From positions 1 to 63,814 of the forward strand of contig JAUCQB010000229.1 in NCBI GenBank assembly GCA_030372985.1: DNA of 63,814 nt, in the 5' to 3' direction. A program made the translations under genes and the position numbers. Below the pieces are notes generated by a model that did no database searches, was not told the DNA's origin, and worked only from the letters and a program-made list of their open reading frames with translations. Positions 26,710 to 35,164 of the stretch are shown here, piece after piece. Positions within the stretch are counted from its first letter, which is position 1, and each line of letters opens with the position of its first letter. The stretch comes from Phycisphaerae bacterium. GTDB taxonomy: Bacteria; Planctomycetota; Phycisphaerae; UBA1845; PWPN01.

Positions 26710-28314
26710 TCACGCCTGTTCGAGGAGACGCCGCCCGAGTGTGTGCCGCAGCCCGCGAATGGCCGCTCCGCGGATCCTCGGCGGCACCACGTACTTCCAG
26801 TAGAGCAATGACAAGATCAGCGTCGCGCCGCCCGCGCCGTACAGGAGTGCTCGATATGCATTGTCGGCACAATACACCCGCCCCAGAAGAAGGATGGCGG
26901 CAAACGGTATGGCGCAAAGCAACGGTCCGCGGTTGATCTCGGCGAGGTAGCGGCGCAGCGGCATCGCCACTCTGCGGCACGCGTACACCGGAACGTATAC
27001 GCCGTTCACGAGGGCCAACGGCAGGGCGACCGACACTGCAGCCCCGACCAGTCCCCAGCCGAGAATGCCGACGGCCAGGAACCCCAGCACCACTGAACAC
27101 AGGGCGGCCGCCAGACCGGCGATCGCGAGCCGGCCGTGGGCGTTCAATCCCGCAAGAATGCCCATCACCGGCTGCCGGGTCATTTCCGTCAGATGGCCGA
27201 TCGCCAGAATCGCCAGCACCCAGCCCAATTGGTACCGCGGACCCATCCAGATGTGCAGAAGCGGATCTCCCATGATGGCCAGCACAAGCACGATGGGCAG
27301 CGACAGGTAGGTCGCGAGGCGGGAGCTTGTGACCAGCAACCGCCGCAACTCCTCACGTCGATCTGCCGCTTGCAGAGAACCGGCCATCGGCGTTAGCACG
27401 AAGCCGAACTTGTTGATGGAGGTCTGGGCGTGGCTGACCAGCGATCGCGAGCGGGAGTACACGGCCAGGGAAGCCGGCCCGAGAACAGCCATGATGATGA
27501 GACTGTTTGTCTGGTAAAGCAGGAGACGTGACAGGCTTCCCGCCAGCGTCTTGCTGCCGAAGACCAGCATCTCCAGTGCCTGATGCCGAGACGCGTGAGA
27601 GAAACGTACGGATAGCCCGGGACATACCCGATAGGCCACCACGGCCCGGGTGATCTCTGTGGCGATGACGCCGATGAGATAGGCCATGGCCTGGCTACGC
27701 AGACCGCCGCCGGAGATCAACAGGCAGATCATAGCGACGACCGTGAGTGTGTAGAACAGGGCGTTGATGCCGTTGTGCAGGTCCCAACGGTGACAGCCGG
27801 TGATCACGCCGCGATACGAGTCGAAGGCCATCTGGACGGCCAGGCTCATACCCAGCAGAAAGACCACCCAGCGGGCGTCGCCGACCTGCTCCCGCAGTTG
27901 TCCGCTCAGCAGCGATGGAACGAGCCAGGTCGCCAGGCAAGTCAGCAGCAGAACGATCGCCGTCGCCGCCGTCTGAACGCACATCACTGAGGCAACCGCA
28001 CGGTTCAACCCGGCCTGATCGCCTTGCGCCCGGTGCCGGGCAACAAATCGGTTGACCGAAGAGCCGATGCCGCCCTGGGCGAGGCTGAGATAGCTGACCA
28101 GAGACCATCCGAAGTCCCACACGCCGAGGGCAGCCTGCCCGATGTGCCGATCCATGAAGCGGGGCATCACGAATCCGGCAACGACGAACACCATTTGCCC
28201 GAGCCAACTGGCAATGACGTTCCACGCCATTCGATCACGCCCGCTCAGGTCCTCGACAGGTGGCGACGGGGGCTCGCTTGGATCAGGTAATGATTCGATA
28301 ATGGGATCGGACAT
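26710..28314 (-). CDS. Wzx-like polysaccharide flippase (MOP superfamily)
   Basis: A 534-residue protein from the ATG at 28314. An upstream in-frame start at 28413 would overlap the sulfotransferase gene. After a polar N-terminus of about 30 residues there are 12-14 hydrophobic segments. Arrangement and size fit oligosaccharide flippases that move lipid-linked repeat units across the inner membrane. It lies between the sulfotransferase and GT4 genes in an operon that also carries polymerase and co-polymerase genes, which supports a Wzx/Wzy-type pathway. Confidence 0.85.
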   Translation of the reverse strand: MSDPIIESLPDPSEPPSPPVEDLSGRDRMAWNVIASWLGQMVFVVAGFVMPRFMDRHIGQAALGVWDFGWSLVSYLSLAQGGIGSSVNRFVARHRAQGDQAGLNRAVASVMCVQTAATAIVLLLTCLATWLVPSLLSGQLREQVGDARWVVFLLGMSLAVQMAFDSYRGVITGCHRWDLHNGINALFYTLTVVAMICLLISGGGLRSQAMAYLIGVIATEITRAVVAYRVCPGLSVRFSHASRHQALEMLVFGSKTLAGSLSRLLLYQTNSLIIMAVLGPASLAVYSRSRSLVSHAQTSINKFGFVLTPMAGSLQAADRREELRRLLVTSSRLATYLSLPIVLVLAIMGDPLLHIWMGPRYQLGWVLAILAIGHLTEMTRQPVMGILAGLNAHGRLAIAGLAAALCSVVLGFLAVGILGWGLVGAAVSVALPLALVNGVYVPVYACRRVAMPLRRYLAEINRGPLLCAIPFAAILLLGRVYCADNAYRALLYGAGGATLILSLLYWKYVVPPRIRGAAIRGLRHTLGRRLLEQA

Positions 28315-28351
28315 GGGAATACGAGCTGATTGCTGACCGCCGCTCACATCG

Positions 28352-29323
28352 CTACTGATATCCGTAGCGCCGGTTCGTCGCTCCCGCGACACGGTCGAAA
28401 ACCGCCAGGTCATCCTTTGACAACGCGCTCTTCCATCGTTCGTCAGGCCGGATCTCAGATGTCGAGTTTAAGCGCATGCCGTTGCCGACAATATGATGCT
28501 CGACCGAGCGGAAGCCCGGGACCCATCGGCTCGGATCGACACCCAGGAAGCTGAAGATCCGGTGCAGCGTCCCCTGCGGGTCGGTGCACACCTGTTCATA
28601 CCGCACTTCAATCCACCGCCACCGGTCCAGGCGGGCGAGCACGTGCTCGGCCTCCTCGTTGCTGCGGTGCCAGGCCAAGGCAGCCTGGGCCATGGACAGC
28701 CGCTCCGTGTCCCGCTCGCCACCCATGCCACCGCCCCGCCTCTGCGGATCATCGGCGTCGGCAAACCGAGCCGGGTCCATATAGGTCAGGGCCACCGCCC
28801 GACCGTCGCGGACCAGTCGGATCACCTTCACGTCGAACTGCGGACTTCGCAGCAGATACTTGAGGCGTAATGCGATCTTCGAGGAATCGACGACAATTCT
28901 CGCTCCGGTCAGATCCCGGATCGCGTCGACCAGGGCTGCGTTTCGACTCTGTACCTGCGTCAGGTGCGCCCGCCACGCCGGGGAGAGCCGCAGGGCAGAA
29001 TCCCGACACCGCTCAAAAACAGCCCCTCTGTGCAAAGCTCCCGCCAGACGACGTGTGAATCCTCGACCGTTCAATCGGAAGTCTGTGCCCGCATGGGTGA
29101 TGTCAAACGAGATCCCTTTCCGCGTCATGGCGTCGCTGACGCGGCTCCAGAATGAGCACTGGCGGATGAGCTGTCCGCACGAGCATCGGTAGCGTTCGGC
29201 CTCACCCAGATGTGTTGCTTTCAGTTCGCCGACGCTGCACATGTCCGGATGCGCGTTCAGGAGCATGGCCAGCAGCGTGGAACCGGAATGGCTGGCGGAG
29301 AGAATGTAGACGAGCGTGTCCAT
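28352..29323 (-). CDS. PAPS-dependent sulfotransferase
   Basis: A 323-residue protein. The N-terminal SASHSGSTLLAMLL (residues 9-22) matches the 5'-phosphosulfate loop, and VKVIRLVRDGRAVALTY (about 170-186) matches the 3'-phosphate-binding segment of sulfotransferases. The family moves sulfate from PAPS to hydroxyl or amino groups. In this operon the natural acceptor would be a sugar of the exopolysaccharide or its lipid-linked precursor, implying a sulfated polymer. That is inference from context. ATG at 29323. The polymerase gene lies 43 bases upstream. Confidence 0.85.
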   Translation of the reverse strand: MDTLVYILSASHSGSTLLAMLLNAHPDMCSVGELKATHLGEAERYRCSCGQLIRQCSFWSRVSDAMTRKGISFDITHAGTDFRLNGRGFTRRLAGALHRGAVFERCRDSALRLSPAWRAHLTQVQSRNAALVDAIRDLTGARIVVDSSKIALRLKYLLRSPQFDVKVIRLVRDGRAVALTYMDPARFADADDPQRRGGGMGGERDTERLSMAQAALAWHRSNEEAEHVLARLDRWRWIEVRYEQVCTDPQGTLHRIFSFLGVDPSRWVPGFRSVEHHIVGNGMRLNSTSEIRPDERWKSALSKDDLAVFDRVAGATNRRYGYQ

Positions 29324-29366
29324 TGTTCAACGGTGCTGAGCAGTGACTGAGAGAAGCCTTCGGCCG

Positions 29367-30776
29367 TCAGCGATCGGCCAACGGAACCGAGAGGCCGGCG
29401 AGGTTGACTGAACCGACTGTTGGGGGAATGGGATTCACGGAGGGCGGCACGGAGGCCGGCACACGCAAGCGGGCCAGGGAGACCCGCAACATCAGTCCGA
29501 TCGCCGCCCAGAGGCCTACCGTGGCCTCCCGGGGATAGAAACTGAGCCCACCCATCGCACCCATGAGTTCCGAGAGAACCAACGCGGCGGCGACACCCCC
29601 TACGGCAGCGCAGTCGACACTGCGGCGATTCAGGAACAGCTTGAGAGACCGGGACACCACGGCGCCGTAAAAAAGCAGCACAACCAGCAGTCCAAAGATG
29701 CCGTTATCGAGCAGCATTTCCAGGTAGGCGTTGTGGGGATGCCAGAAGCTCAGGTGCGCATAGGTCGCACTCAACCCCGTGCGTATCATCGCTTCCCGAC
29801 CGTATCCCAGGGCAGGCGAGGCCAGGATCTTGTCGATCACGATAGGCCAGATCAACGCGCGATCCGAGGTCACTTCGGCAACGTCTACGACAGAGTTCCC
29901 GGTCTCATCGACCACGCCGATCCCTGCCAGTGTTCGTTCCGCCACCCCCGGGGCCATCAGGCCGATGACCAGCGGAACAAGCGGCACCAGGAGCAGGCCC
30001 TTCCGCCACCGGACCGCGGTAAGAACGAAGCCGACACCCACCCAGGCGAGGAAACCGACACGGCCTCCGGTCATGGCCTGAGCCAGCACGATACTCCCTG
30101 CGGCCGCGACCACCGCGTATCGCCCCCACTTGGGACGGACCAGGGGCAGCGACGCCAGTGCGGCCCACGAGCCGCCCGCAAGCATCACGGACATGCTCAC
30201 CGCGTTATGCCCCACGCGCCGCTGGATGTCGATGCGATTGTCTTCCATGCCACTTCGCGTCAGCAGTGCGTCCGGGCCGGTACAGGTGACTACCTGGATC
30301 GCAAGGAGAAAGTACAGCCCCACGATGCTGGCCAGCGCCCACCTCACCCGCTGTTCCGTGAGGCATCCGTCGAAGAGCAGCAGACCGGGGATAATCCACT
30401 TCATGCAGTTGACGAAGTACTCGCTGATCAGAGTGCCGATCGGGTTGTACCTCAGGGCAGCCAGGTCGTCCAGCATCCGGACGGAACCGACCACGATTAC
30501 CGCGAGGTACAGCAGCAGCAGCACCGTGATATGCCGCGGCATGTCCCAGACGTGCCCTTCCCGTCTGCGCATGACGGCCCAAACCAGGACGATATCCGCC
30601 ATCAGTATGTTCCATGGGTTCAGCCCCTGGATGCCCATGATGTTCTTGGGCATATCAGGATGTTCGATCACGGCCATGAGCAGGATGAGCCCGCACAGCG
30701 ACTTGTACCAGTCGCGCCAGGCATAGACTGCCAAGCCGATGACCAGGAGCGTCAAGAAGGTGATGCGGATGGACAT
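29367..30776 (-). CDS. O-antigen ligase/Wzy-like polymerase
   Basis: A 469-residue membrane protein with about 11-12 hydrophobic segments and a large extracytoplasmic loop. The loop region contains GYGREAMIRTGLS and WHPHNAYLEMLLDNGIFG, the H-N-x-x-L-E-x-L-x-x-x-G-I-x-G pattern typical of the Wzy_C/O-antigen ligase family. It would polymerise repeat units in the periplasm. The ATG at 30776 is preferred to an upstream start at 30851 that overlaps the preceding gene. No ribosome site is clear. Confidence 0.85.
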   Translation of the reverse strand: MSIRITFLTLLVIGLAVYAWRDWYKSLCGLILLMAVIEHPDMPKNIMGIQGLNPWNILMADIVLVWAVMRRREGHVWDMPRHITVLLLLYLAVIVVGSVRMLDDLAALRYNPIGTLISEYFVNCMKWIIPGLLLFDGCLTEQRVRWALASIVGLYFLLAIQVVTCTGPDALLTRSGMEDNRIDIQRRVGHNAVSMSVMLAGGSWAALASLPLVRPKWGRYAVVAAAGSIVLAQAMTGGRVGFLAWVGVGFVLTAVRWRKGLLLVPLVPLVIGLMAPGVAERTLAGIGVVDETGNSVVDVAEVTSDRALIWPIVIDKILASPALGYGREAMIRTGLSATYAHLSFWHPHNAYLEMLLDNGIFGLLVVLLFYGAVVSRSLKLFLNRRSVDCAAVGGVAAALVLSELMGAMGGLSFYPREATVGLWAAIGLMLRVSLARLRVPASVPPSVNPIPPTVGSVNLAGLSVPLADR

Positions 30777-30801
30777 GACGAGTAACAACCCAAAGCGCGG
30801 A

Positions 30802-32022
30802 CTATCTCGGCGATGCGTCGACGCGTCGGACGCCATCCCTCTTCCATGCATGCAGCAGCCAGCCCATGTGGTACGGTCGCGATTCCCAGTCCACGCAACA
30901 GGCCGGGAACAGACGGTCGACCGCCGGCGCGCGAAGGCAGGGGTGCAGCCGGCTGACCAGTGCCTGGGTACGGCGAACGATCTTGCCGACCTCGCGGCGG
31001 GCCACCTTGCGCCAGATCAGGCAGGCCTCGGCATCGATGAGCGAGCGCTCCAGTTCCGGCGGCGTGACCAGCCAATCCATGCTCCGAGTGACAGCCTTCT
31101 GGTGGTCCTGGCCGACGGCATCGCGCAAGGCAAAGAGGGCCATCGGTCCCATGGCATCCTGGTGGACCGCGTACACCGGGTAACCCTCGACCACCCGACC
31201 GGTGCGGATGTCGTAATGCCACCACCACTGCCCGGCCGCCCCCTGGAGTTCACAGAGCTGCCGGGCGCATCGGCTGGCGGCCGCGATCGCCCGCGGGTCG
31301 CCGGTCCACTGGTAGTAGTATGAGAGTGCCTGGATCGGATAGACCTGGTCTGCGAAGCAACCGATGTGGGACCGCAGGCGAGCTCGCGGCAAGCCGTTCG
31401 GCCGGTGAGCGAACAGCCCGCTGTCCGGATGGCAGGCCGCGACGAGGCGGTCCGCCAGTCTCGCGGCCAAGTCTTCCTGGCCGGCCGAACCTCCGGAACT
31501 CGTCAGCGCCGCCAGGGCCCATGCGGTCTCAACGGTCGGCCAGGGCCGATCGGCGGGCTGCATGGCTCGCAGCCGCTCGACGGCCGTCGCAGCCCCCGGG
31601 TGATCCATGGCCCTTGCGGCCCACGCCGTCAGCGCCACCTCCCCGAGGTCATCCATCCGGTCTAGGTCGGCCAGCAGCCGCTGGCAAACCTGCTCGCACG
31701 TGTCGCTGTGAAGCACCTCGCGGACCGCTTCGGCCGGCACCTGTCTCAATCCGATCAAGACAATGGCCGTGTATCGCCGGCTGAGCCCCTCGGCCAGGTC
31801 TCCGCCTGGCGTGCGTCGAATCCGGAACACGAACAGGCGCTGACTGGGCAGATACATCCTCTTCAAGGCCCTTATGGCTATGGACTTCACCAGATCGACG
31901 GTTTCGGCCAGCAAGGGCTTCGCCACAGCAACCGGCTTGCCCTGAGCCTCGTCGAAGGACTTGCCCTGAGCCTCGTCGAAGGGCGAAGGTTTATGAGGCT
32001 GAATCAGACTGCTTGTCAGCAT
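30802..32022 (-). CDS. Helical-toroid-like protein, function unknown
   Basis: About 406 residues if started at ATG 32022, or fewer if GTG 31926 is the true start. The first in-frame codons include two copies of SFDEAQGK-like sequence derived from a short DNA repeat, which suggests the annotated N-terminus is partly insertion-derived. The remainder is rich in paired helices with a Trp/Tyr/His content (SYYYQWTGDPRAIAAA, QWWWHYD, YPVYAVHQDAMGPMAL). This resembles alpha/alpha toroids such as prenyltransferase/terpene-cyclase-like or hairpin glycosidase folds. No catalytic motif is assigned. It overlaps the 3' end of the BY-kinase gene by up to 32 bases. Confidence 0.65.
   Translation of the reverse strand: MLTSSLIQPHKPSPFDEAQGKSFDEAQGKPVAVAKPLLAETVDLVKSIAIRALKRMYLPSQRLFVFRIRRTPGGDLAEGLSRRYTAIVLIGLRQVPAEAVREVLHSDTCEQVCQRLLADLDRMDDLGEVALTAWAARAMDHPGAATAVERLRAMQPADRPWPTVETAWALAALTSSGGSAGQEDLAARLADRLVAACHPDSGLFAHRPNGLPRARLRSHIGCFADQVYPIQALSYYYQWTGDPRAIAAASRCARQLCELQGAAGQWWWHYDIRTGRVVEGYPVYAVHQDAMGPMALFALRDAVGQDHQKAVTRSMDWLVTPPELERSLIDAEACLIWRKVARREVGKIVRRTQALVSRLHPCLRAPAVDRLFPACCVDWESRPYHMGWLLHAWKRDGVRRVDASPR
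31936..31983. repeat. Two tandem 24-bp DEAQGK-type repeats
   Basis: Units 31936-31959 and 31960-31983 are identical at 23 of 24 bases, each containing CCTGAGCCTCGTCGAAGG. On the minus strand each reads as a DEAQGK-encoding unit. Close variants of this short sequence are scattered in many bacterial genomes as a small dispersed repeat. Here they sit at the junction of two operon genes. Confidence 0.75.
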
Positions 32023-34318
32023 GTTGATGCTCGTATCCGTATCCATAGCCGTAACCGTATCCGTAGCCGCTGCCCAGGCCGTGCCGCCCGCCAACGAGAA
32101 TCGTCCCCAGGAGGGTTCCCCCCGAGGCGCTCAAGTAAGCGTACGCTTGGGTGGCCTCCAGCCGGCGGCAGTGGCGGGCTTTCAACACCATCACCGTTCC
32201 GTCCACCTGTCGAGCCAGCATGCCGGCGTCGGCGATCACCAGGACCGGCGGCCCATCGAGAAGGATCAGGTCATATTTCTGTTTCCATCTCTTCAGACAC
32301 TTTGACAGGATGCCGTTTCCGAGCGACTCGGGGTTGAAACGATCGGGCATCTCACCGGCCAGCAGCAGATCCAGTCCGCTGGCCTGGTCCCGGATAATCG
32401 GATCGCCCTCCTGGGTCTGCCCGGCCAGCAGGGTCACCAGCCCCTTCTCCTCGGGGATGCCGAGCCGCCGCCCCAGACACGGGCGACGCAGATCGGCCTC
32501 GACCAGCAGAACCTTCTTTCCAAGCTGCACGATGCTTCTCGCCAGCAGCACCGAGACGCTGGTCTTTCCTGTTTGCGGAGTCGGGCTGGTGATCAGGATT
32601 ACCGGGGCGTGCCTGCCCTGCAGGCGCTCCAGCAGGGTCGTGCGGATCATGCGGACGCTCTCCAGCATCGCGGCGGAGGAGTGGGCGATCGGATCGACCG
32701 GGGACGGGGACTGGCACACCTGACCGAGGAACGGGGTCTGGAGGGTCCGCCTCACGTCGCCGGCCTCGCGGATGGTCGTGTCCGCGGTCCCTCGGAAATA
32801 GGCGCAGGTCATTCCGGCCAGTAGCCCTCCGATCAGCGCCGCCAGGGTCATCAGGATCCGCCGGTCCCGGGCGGGTTCCGCGGGCAGCAGACCATGGGAA
32901 GCGATCTGGATCCGGGCCGGCCCCTTGCCCTCGACCTGTAGTTCCTCGATCCGGGCGGCGATCGCCCCGCTGATCTCGGAGTTCTTGGTGATCTTCGCGT
33001 CGATGTCTGCCATCTGTCGGGATACTTCGCCGGCTTCCTTCAACTCGTCCCGCAACTGCTTCATATCCTCCTCGAGCAGCTTCAGCTTCTGCTCATGCTC
33101 CTGGGCAAGAACCTCAAGTGCGGCCCGATCCCCCGGCCCGGCCATGCTTTGGATTCCCGTCGATCCGTCCGCCCTTGCCACTTGTCCGTTCGCGCGGAGT
33201 TGCTCCTCCCGCTCGGTTCGGAGTTGCTCCGCGAACCGCAGCAGGGCCTGCAGGTCCTTCATTCTCGGATGCGCTTCCCCCAGCGTTTCGGTGGCACGCT
33301 CGATCTCGTAGCGGGCTTTCTTGACCTCCAGGTCGCGAGCCCTCCACTCGGCGTCATAGAAGTACCAGCCGTCGGTAAACAGGGCGGGAGCCGATGCAGT
33401 CGCCGGGCCCGACTCGGCGACGCTCGGCCGGGTTGCAGCAGGAGACAGCCTGGCGAGCTGCCATCGGATAACGCCGAGATTCCGCTCCACCTCGGCGGAC
33501 TCGAACTCCAGTCTGCCCAGGTCCTCCCCGAGCTGGGCCCGGCGTTGCTCGGTATCGATGGCTCCCGTCTGCCTCAGGAGGATGAACTTCTGGTCCCGCA
33601 GACCGGCGGTCACCCGCTCGCGATCGCTCCGCTCGGCCTTCAGGGTCTCAATCCGCGTGGAGTCGCGGTTCTTCTCCTCGTTGTCACTGATGGTCTGGTA
33701 CTCGTCGACTGCCGCATTGACGATGACCTGCGCGTCGGCGGCCTTCAGCGTGCTGATGGACACGTCGATCAGCTCCGTTTGAGGCCGCACCTGAACCTTG
33801 AGGTCGTCTCTCAACCGGTTCAGACGCGGGATGGGGTCGCCCCAGAGCGGGCGCCGTTCCGCCGCGTACCAGGCGGTCTGCTGGACGTCCTTGCGGTCGA
33901 GCACCCGCTCGAGAACCCGAGGATCGCGAATCAGTGAGATCTGCGTATTCAGGAAGCTCTGATACAGCGGCACAATACCGTTGTCCTCGGTCTTGAAGAC
34001 AATCCGGGAAACCACCGGCGAAACCCGGACAACGGCGGTGGACTGGTAGGTCGGTTTGATGAAGATCCATACCGGTGGGATGGCCAAAGCGCAGACCGTC
34101 AGGCAGATGCTGCCGATCAGCCACTTCTGACGGAGCAACATGGAGATGATCGATTGGCTTGCCGGCGTCGCCTCCGCGGATGAAGCGCTGAGCAGCAGGC
34201 CGCCCGCCTCCTGCGAGGGCTGGGGCAGCAGTTCAGCCTTGTGTACGGCGACCGGTGGTGCGAGGGGCCCGCCGGAAGGCGGGGTCGTCGATTCGCTCTT
34301 GTCAAAAGGCATTGTCAT
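31991..34318 (-). CDS. Wzc-like polysaccharide co-polymerase / bacterial tyrosine kinase
   Basis: A 775-residue protein with a Wzz-type chain-length domain, long coiled coil and membrane segments near residues 60-85 and 500-520. A BY-kinase ATPase domain follows, with Walker A SPTPQTGKTS (Lys585), A' VLLVEADLRRP and B LILLDGPP. The C-terminus is a Gly-Tyr run (six GY pairs, 32033-32068), matching the tyrosine cluster that such kinases autophosphorylate. It controls chain length and export of the polymer. The ATG at 34318 is used. A second ATG at 34312 sits at a better distance from the AGGAG site, and both overlap the upstream gene. Confidence 0.9.
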   Translation of the reverse strand: MTMPFDKSESTTPPSGGPLAPPVAVHKAELLPQPSQEAGGLLLSASSAEATPASQSIISMLLRQKWLIGSICLTVCALAIPPVWIFIKPTYQSTAVVRVSPVVSRIVFKTEDNGIVPLYQSFLNTQISLIRDPRVLERVLDRKDVQQTAWYAAERRPLWGDPIPRLNRLRDDLKVQVRPQTELIDVSISTLKAADAQVIVNAAVDEYQTISDNEEKNRDSTRIETLKAERSDRERVTAGLRDQKFILLRQTGAIDTEQRRAQLGEDLGRLEFESAEVERNLGVIRWQLARLSPAATRPSVAESGPATASAPALFTDGWYFYDAEWRARDLEVKKARYEIERATETLGEAHPRMKDLQALLRFAEQLRTEREEQLRANGQVARADGSTGIQSMAGPGDRAALEVLAQEHEQKLKLLEEDMKQLRDELKEAGEVSRQMADIDAKITKNSEISGAIAARIEELQVEGKGPARIQIASHGLLPAEPARDRRILMTLAALIGGLLAGMTCAYFRGTADTTIREAGDVRRTLQTPFLGQVCQSPSPVDPIAHSSAAMLESVRMIRTTLLERLQGRHAPVILITSPTPQTGKTSVSVLLARSIVQLGKKVLLVEADLRRPCLGRRLGIPEEKGLVTLLAGQTQEGDPIIRDQASGLDLLLAGEMPDRFNPESLGNGILSKCLKRWKQKYDLILLDGPPVLVIADAGMLARQVDGTVMVLKARHCRRLEATQAYAYLSASGGTLLGTILVGGRHGLGSGYGYGYGYGYGYEHQHADKQSDSAS
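32033..32068 (-). repeat. Six Gly-Tyr codon pairs (tyrosine cluster) in the kinase tail
   Basis: A 36-base run of six-base units encodes six consecutive GY pairs at the end of the BY-kinase. Codon variants (TAC or TAT, GGA, GGC or GGT) show it is maintained at protein level and not a perfect DNA microsatellite. Confidence 0.8.
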
Positions 34319-35138
34319 GTGCTCCTGACTTCGTTTCAGCTTGGGCAATCTTGACCGATCGCCATGCCGGCTGACGAAACCTTGACCTGAGAACACCAAA
34401 CATGAAAAGCGGCAACGCGGTTTGTCTGACCAGTCTTGCCGGCTGAAGCATCAGGCGAAACAGGAACTCCGTTCCCGTTCGTCGAAAAAAAAGCGGCGCC
34501 CGCCTGGCTTTTCCGCTGAGAACGTCAAAACTCCCGCCGACTCCCATGCAAAAGGGCACGGAGAGAGCTGCGCGATTCCTGGCGATCCAGTACTCCTGCT
34601 TCGGAGAGCCAAGCGCCACAAACAGCAGTTCGGCCTTGCTGTCGTTGATCCTGGCGACCAGACTGGGGTCGTCCGTCTGGTAGCCGTGCTGAGTCCCTGC
34701 GATCCGAAGCGTCGGATACATGTCGAGGAGGGCGGCACGAGCACCCTCGTTGGACTCGGGCGAAGCACCGTAAAGAAAGACGGACCAGCCTTCCACCGAA
34801 GCGACGCGGACCAGTTCGAGAAAAAGATCCACACCGGTGCAGCGACGAAGCCTGCGCCCATAGAGCAGCCGGGCAGCGATGGCCACGCCGATGCCATCGC
34901 ATATTCCAACCTCGAACCCTTTCAGCGTGGAGCGTAGAACCGAGTCCCGCTTCGCGCGCATGATCTTCTCCGGGTTGACGGCCACGGCGCATTTCTGCGA
35001 ATGCTCCCGGATGCCCGCCGCAACGCAATCGACGGCCTGCTGGTACGAGGCAAAGGGCGTGACGGAGACCCCCATGATGGACAAGGGCTCAGGAGAAGAA
35101 TTGAGCTGCACCACGCGGATTGCTCCTTGTGAAGGCAT
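34302..35138 (-). CDS. WecG/TagA/CpsF-family glycosyltransferase
   Basis: A 278-residue protein with family landmarks VAVNPEKIMRAKRD, GICDGIGVAIAARLL, VFLYGASPESN, ALGSPKQEYWI and GVGGSFDVLSGK. The family (GT26) transfers a ManNAc-type sugar onto lipid-linked GlcNAc. Coming directly after a WecA-type initiator it would add the second sugar. The ATG at 35138 has no strong site. Its stop lies inside the start region of the kinase gene, so the two are probably translationally coupled. Confidence 0.92.
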   Translation of the reverse strand: MPSQGAIRVVQLNSSPEPLSIMGVSVTPFASYQQAVDCVAAGIREHSQKCAVAVNPEKIMRAKRDSVLRSTLKGFEVGICDGIGVAIAARLLYGRRLRRCTGVDLFLELVRVASVEGWSVFLYGASPESNEGARAALLDMYPTLRIAGTQHGYQTDDPSLVARINDSKAELLFVALGSPKQEYWIARNRAALSVPFCMGVGGSFDVLSGKARRAPLFFRRTGTEFLFRLMLQPARLVRQTALPLFMFGVLRSRFRQPAWRSVKIAQAETKSGAHDNAF

Positions 35139-35164
35139 CGGCCAGGCTTGCGGCGGGAACGCTC

